Assembly (NCBI RefSeq): GCF_002814095.1
Contig: NZ_CP021913.1
Coordinates: 2,046,001-2,110,000, forward strand
Length of the DNA stretch: 64,000 nucleotides
DNA from: Sagittula sp. P11
GTDB lineage: Bacteria; Pseudomonadota; Alphaproteobacteria; Rhodobacterales; Rhodobacteraceae
Direction: 5' to 3'
Made by a program: the position numbers and the translations under genes. How positions within the stretch are numbered: the first letter of the stretch is position 1; every line of letters begins with the position of its first letter. Positions 35,834 to 45,155 of this stretch are shown here, piece by piece. Below the pieces are notes generated by a model. That model did not search any database and had not been told where the DNA came from. It worked only from the letters and a program-made list of their open reading frames with translations.

Positions 35834-38089
35834 TCAGCCGACCTTGCAGGCGGCCAGAACCGCCATGTTCAGGATGTCGTTCGCGGTGGACGAGGACGAA
35901 CAGATCTGGATGGAATGATCGACGCCGGCCAGGATCGGCCCGATGATCGTGGCGCCCGCCATTTCCTGCATCAGCTTGGTCGAGATCGAGGCCGAGTGCC
36001 GCGCCGGGACGACGAGGATGTTCGCCGGGCCGGTGAGGCGCTGGAACGGGTAGGATTCCTGCGCCTTGGGGTTAAGCGCCACGTCGACCGTCATCTCGCC
36101 CTCGTACTCGAAGGACACGCCCCGCTGGTCGAGAACGCGCGGCGCGATGTGCATCTTCTCGGCCCGCTCGGACACCGGGTAGCCGAAGGTCGAGAAGCTG
36201 ACAAAGGCGACGCGCGGCTCCAGCCCGAGGTGCCGCGCCACGTCGGCGGCCCGTTCGGCGATGGTGGCGAGGTCCTGTTCGTTCGGCCATTCGTGCACCA
36301 GCGTGTCCGAGATCAAAACGATCCGGCCCTTGTGCAGGATGGCGGTGACACCGGCGGCGCCGTGTTTGGCATCGGCATCGATGACGTGGTTGACCAGTTG
36401 CAGCACATGCGCGGACTTGCGCGTCGCGCCCGTGACCAGACCGTCGCCATGCCCATGCGCCAGCATAAGCGCGCCAAAGACGTGGCGGTCGCGGGCGGCA
36501 AGCCGGTGCACGTCCTGGCGGTCCATGCCACGGCGTTGCAGGCGTTCGTAGAGGAAGTCCTTGTAGGTCTGCAGGTGGCGGCTGTTGGCGGCGTTGACCA
36601 CCTCGAGCTCGCGCACCGCGTCGGCGAGGCCCGCTTCTTCCAGCTTCTGCTTCACGTCCGCCTCACGGCCCACGACCAGCGCCTTGCCGAAGCCGTTCCG
36701 CTGGTAAAGGACGGCGGCGCGCAGCACGCGGGGATCGTCGCCTTCGGCAAAGATCATGCGGGCTTGCGCGGCGCGGGCACGGTTGTTGATCGACCGCAGG
36801 ATCGGCGTCGTCGGGTCCATGCGCGCCTTCAGCCGTTCCGTGTAGGCGCCCATGTCGACGATCGGACGCCGGGCCGCGCCAGTGTCCATGCCGGCGCGCG
36901 CCACGGCGGGCGGAATACGGTGGATCAGGCGCGGATCGAAGGGCGTCGGGATGATGTAGTCACGCCCGAAGGAAAGCGTCTTGCCATAGGCGAGGCCCAC
37001 CTCGTCCGGCACGTCCTCGCGCGCCAGCGCCGCCAGCGCTTCCGCACAGGCGATCTTCATCTCGTCGTTGATGGCCCGCGCGTGGATGTCGAGCGCGCCG
37101 CGGAAGAGGTAAGGGAAACCAAGGACGTTGTTCACCTGGTTGGGGTAGTCGGAACGCCCGGTCGCCACGATGGCGTCGGGCCGGACCTCGTGCGCCTCTT
37201 CCGGCGTGATCTCGGGATCAGGGTTCGCCATGGCGAAGATCACCGGGTCCTCGGCCATGTCCATCACCATCTGCTGGGTGACGGCGCCCTTGGCGGAGAC
37301 GCCGAGGAACACGTCGGCCCCCTTCATCGCATCTTCGAGCGTGCGCATTTCGGTCTTGACGGCATGGGCGGACTTCCACTGGTTCATGCCCTCGGTGCGG
37401 CCCTGATAGATCACGCCCTTGGTGTCACACATGACGCAATTGTCGTGCTTCGCGCCCATGGACTTGAGCAGTTCGAGGCAGGCGATCCCCGCCGCACCGG
37501 CGCCGTTCAGCACGATGCGCACGTCCTCGATCTTCTTGCCCGACAGGTGCAGCGCGTTGATCAGGCCCGCCGCGCAGATCACCGCCGTGCCGTGCTGGTC
37601 GTCGTGGAAGACGGGGATGTCCATCTGTTCCTTGAGCGTCTGCTCGATGATGAAGCATTCGGGCGCCTTGATGTCCTCGAGGTTGATACCGCCGAAGGTC
37701 GGGCCCATCAGCCGCACTGCCTTGATGAATTCCTCCGGGTCCTCGGTGTCGAGCTCGATGTCGATGGAGTTCACGTCGGCGAACCGCTTGAAGAGCACGG
37801 ACTTGCCCTCCATCACCGGCTTCGAGCCGAGCGCGCCGAGATTGCCGAGACCCAGCACCGCGGTGCCGTTCGAGATCACCGCGACGAGGTTGCCCTTGTT
37901 GGTGTAGTCGTAGGCCAGTTCGGGGTTCGCTGCGATGTCCTCGCAGGGGACCGCCACGCCGGGGGAATAGGCAAGCGACAGGTCGCGCTGGGTGGTCATC
38001 GGCACGGTTGCCTGAACCTCCCACTTGCCCGGTGTCGGCTCCAGGTGGAAGGCAAGCGCCTCTTCGCGTGTGAACTTCACTCTTGCCAT
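35834..38089 (-). CDS. maeB: NADP-dependent malic enzyme with C-terminal phosphotransacetylase-like domain
   Basis: 751 residues, the usual length of the bacterial two-domain form. Residues ~1-430 are malic enzyme: AYSPGVAVPCEDIA, NKGNLVAVISNGTAVLGLGN, KAPECFIIEQ, FHDDQHGTAV, and the NADP loop VLNGAGAAGIACLELL. Residues ~430-751 resemble phosphate acetyltransferase (RMIFAEGDDPRVLRAA, GATRKSAHVLQ, GPILAG) and bind regulators rather than catalyse in known relatives. Converts malate to pyruvate with NADPH. Divergent from mutS across 183 bp. Confidence 0.96.
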   Translation of the reverse strand: MARVKFTREEALAFHLEPTPGKWEVQATVPMTTQRDLSLAYSPGVAVPCEDIAANPELAYDYTNKGNLVAVISNGTAVLGLGNLGALGSKPVMEGKSVLFKRFADVNSIDIELDTEDPEEFIKAVRLMGPTFGGINLEDIKAPECFIIEQTLKEQMDIPVFHDDQHGTAVICAAGLINALHLSGKKIEDVRIVLNGAGAAGIACLELLKSMGAKHDNCVMCDTKGVIYQGRTEGMNQWKSAHAVKTEMRTLEDAMKGADVFLGVSAKGAVTQQMVMDMAEDPVIFAMANPDPEITPEEAHEVRPDAIVATGRSDYPNQVNNVLGFPYLFRGALDIHARAINDEMKIACAEALAALAREDVPDEVGLAYGKTLSFGRDYIIPTPFDPRLIHRIPPAVARAGMDTGAARRPIVDMGAYTERLKARMDPTTPILRSINNRARAAQARMIFAEGDDPRVLRAAVLYQRNGFGKALVVGREADVKQKLEEAGLADAVRELEVVNAANSRHLQTYKDFLYERLQRRGMDRQDVHRLAARDRHVFGALMLAHGHGDGLVTGATRKSAHVLQLVNHVIDADAKHGAAGVTAILHKGRIVLISDTLVHEWPNEQDLATIAERAADVARHLGLEPRVAFVSFSTFGYPVSERAEKMHIAPRVLDQRGVSFEYEGEMTVDVALNPKAQESYPFQRLTGPANILVVPARHSASISTKLMQEMAGATIIGPILAGVDHSIQICSSSSTANDILNMAVLAACKVG

Positions 38090-38272
38090 GGACCGGTCTC
38101 CCCCCGTTTAGGTGTCTGGCCTCATTACCTCCGGTTTGACCGGGCAACAATGGGGGAAGGGCGGTGGTAGCGCGACCAGTGCGACGGCTGCGGCCCGCCT
38201 CCGGCCCGACCGACCCTTTCGCAGCGCGACCGGCCTGATATACCGCTTCGGACCAAGCGGAAGGGAAGGTCC

Positions 38273-40906
38273 ATGTCCAACGTCACACCGATGATGGCAC
38301 AATATCTGGAGATCAAGGCGCAGTACCCTGACGCGCTGCTGTTCTACCGGATGGGTGACTTCTACGAGATGTTCTTTGACGACGCGGTGGCGGCGTCCGA
38401 GGCGCTGGACATCGCCCTGACGAAACGCGGCAAGCACGACGGCGACGACATCCCGATGTGCGGCGTCCCGGTGCACGCGGCGGAGGGCTATCTGCTGACG
38501 CTGATCCGCAAGGGATTCCGCGTCGCGGTGGGCGAACAGCTCGAAAGCCCCGAAGAGGCGAAGAAGCGCGGCTACAAGGCGGTGGTAAAGCGCGACGTGG
38601 TGCGGCTGGTGACGCCGGGCACGCTGACGGAGGACACGCTGCTGGAGGCGCGGCGGCACAATTTCCTGTGCGCTTTGGGCAATGTCAGAGACGAATGGGC
38701 GCTGGCGTGGACCGATATCTCCACCGGCGCGTTTCACGTGATGCCGCTGGGACAGGCACGGATCGGCGCGGAACTGGCGCGGCTCGCCCCCTCGGAGGTG
38801 CTGGTCTCGGACAAGGTGGACGAGACCTTGCGCGAGGTGCTGGGCGATCTGGGGATCGAGGCGACGGTGCTGGGCGCGGCGTCCTTCGAGTCGGGCGCGG
38901 CAGAGCAACGCCTGTGCAGCACCTTTGCGGTGCAGACCCTGGCGGGGTTCGGGTCGTTTTCCCGGGCGGAACTGTCCGCCATGGGCGCGCTGGTCGATTA
39001 TCTCGACATCACGCAAAAGGGCCGGTTGCCGCTGCTGCAGACCCCGAAGCAGGAGGCCGGCGCACGGCTGATGCAGATCGACGCCGCGACGCGCCGGAAC
39101 CTCGAACTGACCTCTGCCATGTCGGGCGGGCGGGCCGGATCGCTGCTGGCGGTGATCGACCGGACGGTGACATCGGGCGGGGCGCGGTTGCTGGAACGGC
39201 GGGTCTCCTCGCCTTCGCGCGACCTTGCAGTGATCGGCGAGCGCCTGGAAGCGGTGCGCTGGGGTGTCGAAGGGTCGTTCTCCGACGGGCTGCGCGAGCT
39301 GCTGCGGCGCGTGCCGGACGTGGAGCGTGCGCTGTCGCGGCTGGGTCTGGACCGGGGCGGGCCGCGCGACCTGACCGCCGTGCGCAGCGCCCTGACTCAA
39401 GCGGAGACGATACGCGACCGGCTGGAGGGCGTGGAACTTCCAGCGCTTTTGGGGCGGAGTAGAGACGCATTGGCCGGTCACGAGGCTCTGCTGGAACTGC
39501 TGGATGCCGCGCTGGTGGCGGAGCCGCCGCTGCGGGTGTCCGATGGCGGGTTCATCGCGCCGGGCTACGACGAGGCGCTGGACCAGGCGCGGACCCTGCG
39601 GGATGAGGGCAGGGGCGTGATCGCCCGGATGCAGGGGGAATACGCCGAGGAAACCGGGATCGGGTCGCTGAAGATCAAGCACAACAACGTGCTGGGCTAT
39701 TTCATCGAGGTGGCGACCACCCATGCCGACAAGATGCACGCCCGCAGCGACCGGTTCATCCATCGTCAGACAACCGCCAACCAGGTGCGCTTTACCACCA
39801 CTGAACTGTCAGAGCTGGAAACGCGCATCCTGAACGCCGGGGCGGAGGCGTCGGAGATCGAAAAGCGGCTCTATGACGCCTTGAGACGCGAGATTCTGGA
39901 TCGGGCAGGGGTGTTGTCCGAGCTGGCGTTTTCGCTGGCCGAGTTCGATCTTGCGCTGGGGCTTGCGGAACTGGCGCGGCAACGGGACTGGTGCCTGCCG
40001 AAGGTCGACGACAGTCGCGCCTTCGATATCGAAGCGGGACGGCATCCGGTCGTGGAGGCGGCGCTGCAGAAGGCCGGTGAGCCGTTCATCGCCAACGACT
40101 GCGCGCTGAGCGCCGAGGGGGATGCCGCTTCGGTCCGGCTGCTGACCGGTCCGAACATGGCCGGTAAGTCGACCTATCTCAGGCAGAACGCGCTGATCGC
40201 GCTGCTGGCGCAGATCGGGTCCTATGTTCCGGCGCGTTCGGCTCACATCGGGGTGGTCAGCCAGATCTTCAGCCGGGTCGGAGCCTCTGACGATCTGGCG
40301 CGCGGGCGGTCGACCTTCATGGTCGAGATGGTGGAAACCGCCGCGATCCTGAACCAGGCGGACGACCGGGCGCTGGTGATCCTCGATGAGATCGGACGCG
40401 GCACGGCCACTTATGACGGGCTGAGCATCGCCTGGGCGACGCTGGAGCATCTGCATGAGGTCAACCGCGTGCGCGGGCTGTTTGCCACGCACTACCACGA
40501 ACTGACCGTTCTGGCCGGAAAGCTGCCGGGCGTGAAGAACGCCACCGTGGCGGTGAAGGAGTGGGAGGGCGATGTCATCTTCCTGCACGAGGTGCATGAC
40601 GGTGCAGCCGACCGGTCCTACGGTGTGCAGGTGGCGCAACTGGCCGGACTGCCCAAGGCGGTCATCACAAGGGCCCGGGACGTGCTGGAAGCGCTGGAGA
40701 AGGGGGAGCGGGAACGCGCCTCGCCCAAGGCGCTGATCGACGACCTGCCGCTGTTCTCTGCCGCGGCGAAGGCACCGGCACCCGCTGTTTCACGGGAAAC
40801 ACCCTCGGCGGTCGAGGAGCAACTTGCGGCGATCATCCCGGATGAGATGTCGCCGCGAGAAGCCCTGCAAGTGCTCTACGACCTCAAGGCGCTCGTAAAG
40901 GGGTGA
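38273..40906 (+). CDS. mutS: DNA mismatch repair ATPase MutS
   Basis: 877 residues. Recognises base mismatches and starts repair with MutL. The mismatch-contacting Phe-x-Glu lies in GDFYEMFFDDA near 25-35. The ATPase has Walker A TGPNMAGKSTYLRQ near 623-636, with FMVEMVETAAILN and the Walker B segment LVILDEIGRGTATYDGLSIAW. The C-terminal tail (SAAAKAPAPAVSRETPSAVE) is encoded partly by a parS-like site at 40786. Ends at a hairpin that overlaps its stop codon. Convergent with grpE (38 bp). Confidence 0.97.
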   Translation: MSNVTPMMAQYLEIKAQYPDALLFYRMGDFYEMFFDDAVAASEALDIALTKRGKHDGDDIPMCGVPVHAAEGYLLTLIRKGFRVAVGEQLESPEEAKKRGYKAVVKRDVVRLVTPGTLTEDTLLEARRHNFLCALGNVRDEWALAWTDISTGAFHVMPLGQARIGAELARLAPSEVLVSDKVDETLREVLGDLGIEATVLGAASFESGAAEQRLCSTFAVQTLAGFGSFSRAELSAMGALVDYLDITQKGRLPLLQTPKQEAGARLMQIDAATRRNLELTSAMSGGRAGSLLAVIDRTVTSGGARLLERRVSSPSRDLAVIGERLEAVRWGVEGSFSDGLRELLRRVPDVERALSRLGLDRGGPRDLTAVRSALTQAETIRDRLEGVELPALLGRSRDALAGHEALLELLDAALVAEPPLRVSDGGFIAPGYDEALDQARTLRDEGRGVIARMQGEYAEETGIGSLKIKHNNVLGYFIEVATTHADKMHARSDRFIHRQTTANQVRFTTTELSELETRILNAGAEASEIEKRLYDALRREILDRAGVLSELAFSLAEFDLALGLAELARQRDWCLPKVDDSRAFDIEAGRHPVVEAALQKAGEPFIANDCALSAEGDAASVRLLTGPNMAGKSTYLRQNALIALLAQIGSYVPARSAHIGVVSQIFSRVGASDDLARGRSTFMVEMVETAAILNQADDRALVILDEIGRGTATYDGLSIAWATLEHLHEVNRVRGLFATHYHELTVLAGKLPGVKNATVAVKEWEGDVIFLHEVHDGAADRSYGVQVAQLAGLPKAVITRARDVLEALEKGERERASPKALIDDLPLFSAAAKAPAPAVSRETPSAVEEQLAAIIPDEMSPREALQVLYDLKALVKG
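40786..40801. other. parS-like site inside mutS (15 of 16 bases)
   Basis: TGTTTCACGGGAAACA matches the ParB-binding consensus TGTTTCACGTGAAACA except T to G at position 10. Encodes VSRET in the C-terminal tail of MutS, in the same reading frame phase as the perfect site inside rsmG. Confidence 0.6.
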
Positions 40907-40934
40907 AGGTGGGTCACTGATCCACCTTCCTTTT
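40905..40934 (+). terminator. Intrinsic terminator of mutS
   Basis: Stem GAAGGTGG(G) / (T)CCACCTTC with a short loop, followed by CTTTT. The left arm begins within the mutS stop codon (TGA at 40904-40906). It lies in the 38-bp gap before the convergent grpE stop. Confidence 0.65.
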
Positions 40935-40944
40935 GGTTACTCGT

Positions 40945-41508
40945 TCAGCTTGCCGGGGTGGAGCTGACGCCGACCTGCGCGGGGCGCAGCAGACGGTCGT
41001 GCAGCATGAAGCCTTCGGCAGAGACCTGGATGATCTCGCCCGACGTGGTGCCCGGCACCGGAGCCTCGAACATCGCTTCGTGCAGTTTGGGATCGAACCG
41101 CTCACCGATTTCCGGCGACACGCGGGTCATGCCGTGGCGGTCGAAGACGTTCATCAGCTCTTTCAGCGTCAGTTCGACGCCTTCCACAAGTGCCGTCGAC
41201 GCGTTGGAGCCGTCTTCCTTCGCCGCAAGAAGGGCGCGGTTCAGGTTGTCGTAGACCGGCAGCAGGTCGCGCGCGATGCGGGAACCGCCGTAGGCCTGTG
41301 CTTCCTGCCGGTCCTTGGCGGCACGCTTGCGCGCGTTCTCCGCATCGGCCAACGCCCGCATGAAGCGGTCCTTGTAGTCGTCGCGTTCGGCGCGGAGAGC
41401 GTCCACTTCCGCGGCCTCGTCATCAATCTCTTCCTCGGCACCGGCATAGGTTTCGGCTTCGGCGCTTTCGACATCGTCGAGGAATTGCTCTTCTTTCGGA
41501 TCTGCCAT
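40945..41508 (-). CDS. grpE: Nucleotide exchange factor GrpE
   Basis: 187 residues. Exchanges ADP for ATP on DnaK. An acidic N-terminal region (1-40) precedes the long dimer coiled coil (DALRAERDDYKDRFMRALAD, then AENARKRAAKDRQEA). The conserved LLPVYDNLNRAL is near 83, and the C-terminal beta-domain has HGMTRVSPEIGERFDPKLHE and GFMLHDRLLRPAQVGVS. Only 3 bp after the hrcA stop, so co-transcribed with hrcA as in most alphaproteobacteria. Confidence 0.96.
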   Translation of the reverse strand: MADPKEEQFLDDVESAEAETYAGAEEEIDDEAAEVDALRAERDDYKDRFMRALADAENARKRAAKDRQEAQAYGGSRIARDLLPVYDNLNRALLAAKEDGSNASTALVEGVELTLKELMNVFDRHGMTRVSPEIGERFDPKLHEAMFEAPVPGTTSGEIIQVSAEGFMLHDRLLRPAQVGVSSTPAS

Positions 41509-41511
41509 TCT

Positions 41512-42576
41512 TCACCTCTGGCTCCGGTCGGTGATCAGCTTGCCGACCAGTTGCGCTGTATAATCCACGATCGGGACGATGCGTCCGTAGTTCAGACGGG
41601 TGGGTCCGATGACCCCCACTGCACCGATGATCTTTCGGTCTGCGTTCATATATGGAGAGACCACCAGAGAGGAACCCGAAAGTGAGAAAAGTTTGTTCTC
41701 CGAGCCGATAAAAATGCGCACCCCTTCGCCGTCTTCGGTCAATTCGAGGAACTCTGCGATGTCTCTTTTGCGTTCGAGGTCGTCGAACAGGCTGCGGATT
41801 CGGTCCAGCTCTTCCTCGGCCGACTCATCGAGAAGATTCGCGCGGCCCCGCACGATCAGCCGTTCGGAGCTGCGGCCCTCGCCATCCCAGACGGCGATGC
41901 CCGCGTCTATGAGGTCGGCGGCAAGCGTGTCGATTTCCTGACGGCGGGCCTTTACCTCGGCCTGCATGACCTTGCGGAGATCGGAGAGGGTGCGTCCCTC
42001 TGCCAGGGCGTTGATGAAGTTCGCCGCCTCGCGCATCGCCGAAGGGGTCAGGCCCGGCGGCGGCGTGAAGACGCGGTTCTCCACGTGGCCGTCGGCGAAG
42101 ACGATGACCACCAGCGCGCGGTCTTGCGCGAGCGAGACGAAGTCGATGTGCTTCAGCGGCGCTTCGTGTTTCGGGGTCAGCACGAGGGAGGCGCCGCGCG
42201 TCACGCCGGAGAGGGCGGAACCGATCTCGTCCAGAAGGCCGCCGACATCGCCGCTGCGTCCGACAGTGGCATCGAGCTTTTCGCGGTCGCTGTTGTCGAG
42301 GTCGCGGACTTCAAGCAGGCCGTCGACGAACATCCGCAGACCGAGTTGCGTGGGCACGCGGCCTGCCGAGACATGCGGGCTGTCGAGGAGGCCGAGGAAC
42401 TCGAGGTCCTGCATCACGTTGCGGATGGTCGCCGCCGAGATGCGCTCCGACAGCATCCGCGTCAGGCTGCGGGAGCCCACCGGTTCGCCGCTTTCCAGGT
42501 AGCCTTCGACCACCCGGCGAAAGACTTCGCGGGATCTGTCGTTCAGCTCGGAGAGAATTTCGTTTGCCTCGGCCAT
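41512..42576 (-). CDS. hrcA: Heat-inducible transcription repressor HrcA
   Basis: 354 residues from ATG 42574-42576 (GAAGGG ribosome site). The N-terminal winged helix has [40 protein letters not shown] and [24 protein letters not shown]-like sensing region follows. Represses chaperone genes through the CIRCE element in other bacteria. No CIRCE (TTAGCACTC-N9-GAGTGCTAA) is visible in its own 107-bp divergent promoter region, so if it is autoregulated the site must differ. grpE follows directly. Confidence 0.95.
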   Translation of the reverse strand: MAEANEILSELNDRSREVFRRVVEGYLESGEPVGSRSLTRMLSERISAATIRNVMQDLEFLGLLDSPHVSAGRVPTQLGLRMFVDGLLEVRDLDNSDREKLDATVGRSGDVGGLLDEIGSALSGVTRGASLVLTPKHEAPLKHIDFVSLAQDRALVVIVFADGHVENRVFTPPPGLTPSAMREAANFINALAEGRTLSDLRKVMQAEVKARRQEIDTLAADLIDAGIAVWDGEGRSSERLIVRGRANLLDESAEEELDRIRSLFDDLERKRDIAEFLELTEDGEGVRIFIGSENKLFSLSGSSLVVSPYMNADRKIIGAVGVIGPTRLNYGRIVPIVDYTAQLVGKLITDRSQR

Positions 42577-42683
42577 TCTTATCCCTTCGCCCGTCATTAA
42601 AGTGCATGCCGGACGCGCGTCAATCGGGGTTGCGCTTACGGGTGCGCCCTGTCTATCCCGTGACAAACACGAAAGGACAGATC

Positions 42684-43397
42684 ATGCGACCGTCGGGACG
42701 AGACTTAAGCGAGATGCGCCCGGTTTCAATCGAAACCGGGGTAACGAAGCACGCAGAGGGATCTTGCCTCATCAAGATGGGGGACACGCATGTCCTGTGC
42801 ACCGCATCTTTGGAAGAGCGGGTGCCGCCTTTCGTGAAGGGCAGCGGGCAGGGCTGGGTGACGGCGGAATACGGCATGCTGCCGCGGTCGACCTCTTCCC
42901 GGATGCGACGCGAAGCGGCGATGGGCAAGCAGGGCGGGCGTACGGTGGAAATCCAGCGCCTGATCGGCCGCGCCCTGCGCGCGGGTGTCGACCGCAACGC
43001 CCTGGGCGAACGTCAGATCACCGTGGACTGCGACGTGATCCAGGCGGACGGCGGCACGCGCTGCGCCGCGATCACCGGCGGCTGGGTGGCTTTGCGGCTG
43101 GCGGTAAACAAGCTGATGAAGGCCGGCGACATCGTCACCGATCCGCTGATCTCGGAGGTCGCGGCGGTGAGTTGCGGGATCTACGCGGGGCAGGCGGTTC
43201 TTGACCTCGATTACCCTGAGGACAGCGAGGCCGGCGTTGACGGCAACTTCATCCTGCGGGGCGACAACGCGCTGATCGAAGTGCAGATGAGCGCGGAAGG
43301 GTCCGTCTTTTCCCGCACCCAGATGACGCAGCTGATGGACCTGGCCGAAAAGGGCGTGGCCGAGCTGGTCGCGGCACAGCGGGCGGCGGTGAAATGA
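42684..43397 (+). CDS. rph: Ribonuclease PH
   Basis: 237 residues, the normal length, from ATG 42684-42686 (AAAGGACAG upstream). A phosphorolytic 3'-5' exonuclease trimming tRNA ends. Start [20 protein letters not shown], then [39 protein letters not shown], and [18 protein letters not shown] with phosphate-binding Arg residues. [19 protein letters not shown] is near 112-130. Divergent from hrcA; its stop overlaps the rdgB start by 4 bp. Confidence 0.97.
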   Translation: MRPSGRDLSEMRPVSIETGVTKHAEGSCLIKMGDTHVLCTASLEERVPPFVKGSGQGWVTAEYGMLPRSTSSRMRREAAMGKQGGRTVEIQRLIGRALRAGVDRNALGERQITVDCDVIQADGGTRCAAITGGWVALRLAVNKLMKAGDIVTDPLISEVAAVSCGIYAGQAVLDLDYPEDSEAGVDGNFILRGDNALIEVQMSAEGSVFSRTQMTQLMDLAEKGVAELVAAQRAAVK

Positions 43398-44005
43398 CAC
43401 GCAAGTTCGAGGGCGACAGGATCCTTGTCGCCACCCACAACAAGGGCAAGCTGGAAGAGATCGCCGATCTGCTGAAGCCGTTCGGGGTCGAGGTTGTTGG
43501 CGCCGCGGGCATGGGTCTGCCGGAGCCGGTCGAAGACGGCACGACCTTTGTCGAGAATGCGCGGATCAAGGCGCATGCCGCGGCCAAGGCCACCGGCCTG
43601 CCCGCACTGTCCGACGATTCCGGGATCGAGATCGACGCGCTCGACAAGGCGCCGGGGGTCTACACCGCGGATTGGGCAGAAACAGAGTCTGGTCGTGACT
43701 TCGTGATGGCCATGACGAAATCGCACGACCTGCTGGTGCAGTCCGGTGCGCCGGAGCCCTGGACCGCGCGGTTCTGCTGCACGCTGGTGCTGGCCTGGCC
43801 GGACGGTCAGGACGAAGTGTTCCCCGGCAAGATGGAAGGCCGCGTGGTCTGGCCGATGCGCGGGGAGCAGGGACATGGGTACGATCCGATCTTCCAGCCC
43901 GAAGGGTACGACGTGACCTTCGGAGAGATGGATCGCTGGGAAAAGAACAAGATCAGCCACCGCGCCGATGCGTTCCGCAAGTTCGTTGACGGCTGCTTTG
44001 CCTGA
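43394..44005 (+). CDS. rdgB: dITP/XTP pyrophosphatase (non-canonical NTP cleanup)
   Basis: 203 residues. Hydrolyses ITP, dITP and XTP to monophosphates, keeping them out of DNA and RNA. Motifs: [14 protein letters not shown] (10-23), [20 protein letters not shown] near 51-70, [11 protein letters not shown] near 73 with the metal-binding Asp, and the C-terminal [12 protein letters not shown] and [11 protein letters not shown]. Coupled to rph by ATGA. The hemW start is inside its 3' end. Confidence 0.96.
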   Translation: MTRKFEGDRILVATHNKGKLEEIADLLKPFGVEVVGAAGMGLPEPVEDGTTFVENARIKAHAAAKATGLPALSDDSGIEIDALDKAPGVYTADWAETESGRDFVMAMTKSHDLLVQSGAPEPWTARFCCTLVLAWPDGQDEVFPGKMEGRVVWPMRGEQGHGYDPIFQPEGYDVTFGEMDRWEKNKISHRADAFRKFVDGCFA

Positions 44006-45155
44006 GAACTGGCAGCAGGGGGGCTTTGGGCTTTACGTGCATTGGCCGTTTTGCGAGGCCAAATGCCCTTACTGCGACTTCAACAGCCATGTCGTTCGGG
44101 AAATCGACCAGACCCGCTGGGCCGCGGCGCTGGCCTCGGAAGTACGGCGTGTGGCGGCGGAGACGCCTGGGCGGGTACTGGGGTCGATCTTCTTCGGGGG
44201 CGGCACGCCGTCGTTGATGGCGCCGGAGACCGTGGCGACCGTGCTCGACGCGGCCCGGGACGGCTGGACCTTCGGCAACAACATCGAGATCACGCTGGAA
44301 GCCAATCCGCGGTCCGTCGAGGCGGCCCGGTTCGAAGGCTATGCGCGGGCGGGGGTCAACCGCGTGTCGCTGGGTGTCCAGTCTCTGCGGGAGCCGGACC
44401 TGCGACGACTGGGCCGGCTTCACGATGTTGGCGAAGCGCGGGCCGCGTTCGGGATCGCACGTGAAGTTTTTGACCGTGTCAGCTTCGACCTGATTTATGC
44501 GCGGCAAGGCCAGACGCTGGCCGACTGGGAAGAGGAACTGGGTGAGGCGCTCGACATGGCGGTCGACCACCTATCGCTCTACCAATTGACCATCGAGCCT
44601 GGCACGGCCTTCTGGGACCGGTCTCAGGCTGGCAAGCTGCGCGGTTTGCCGAGTGATGATCTTGGCGCCGACATGTACGAGCTGACGCAGGAAATGTGTG
44701 CGCGGGCCGGGATGCCGGCCTACGAAGTTTCGAACCACGCGCGCTCCGATGCGGAGTCGCGGCACAACCTTGTTTACTGGCGGTATGGTGACTGGGTTGG
44801 CGTCGGTCCCGGCGCCCATGGACGTTTCGATCTTGGGCCGCAGCGGATCGAAAGCGTGGCTTGGAGGATGCCCGGTCGCTGGATGTCCGCCGTGGAAGAG
44901 GCGCAAGACGGAGACGAAAGCCGTACGGCCGTTGGCGGGGACGATCAGGCGATCGAATACCTCATGATGGGGCTTCGCCTGTCAGAGGGACTTGATTTGG
45001 CGAGGTTACACCAGATGTCGCTGAATGTCGCCCAATCGGCGCAAGTTGCGTCTCTGCAGGAGATGGAGCTTCTGGAATTGTCCGCCGGAAGGTTGATCGC
45101 AACCCCCCGGGGACGCCTGGTTCTGAACTCAGTGATCGAGGCGCTTCTGCCTTAA
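43968..45155 (+). CDS. hemW: Radical-SAM heme chaperone HemW
   Basis: 395 residues if the ATG at 43968 is used; TTG codons at 43986 and 43998 give shorter forms closer to relatives beginning near [19 protein letters not shown]. The 4Fe-4S cluster site is CEAKCPYCDF (Cys29, Cys33, Cys36), with GGGTPSLM near 78 and LGVQSL near 115. HemW relatives bind heme and resemble coproporphyrinogen dehydrogenase HemN but are not that enzyme. Overlaps rdgB by 38 bp. Its TAA stop overlaps the parB stop on the other strand. Confidence 0.93.
   Translation: MRSASSLTAALPENWQQGGFGLYVHWPFCEAKCPYCDFNSHVVREIDQTRWAAALASEVRRVAAETPGRVLGSIFFGGGTPSLMAPETVATVLDAARDGWTFGNNIEITLEANPRSVEAARFEGYARAGVNRVSLGVQSLREPDLRRLGRLHDVGEARAAFGIAREVFDRVSFDLIYARQGQTLADWEEELGEALDMAVDHLSLYQLTIEPGTAFWDRSQAGKLRGLPSDDLGADMYELTQEMCARAGMPAYEVSNHARSDAESRHNLVYWRYGDWVGVGPGAHGRFDLGPQRIESVAWRMPGRWMSAVEEAQDGDESRTAVGGDDQAIEYLMMGLRLSEGLDLARLHQMSLNVAQSAQVASLQEMELLELSAGRLIATPRGRLVLNSVIEALLP

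Noticed and set aside
38730-38745. Additional parS-like sequence in mutS (CGTTTCACGTGATGCC)
   Set aside because: Only 12 of 16 bases match, including the core but not the outer arms; not counted as a site.
42577-42683. CIRCE operator upstream of hrcA
   Set aside because: No TTAGCACTC or GAGTGCTAA arm is present.
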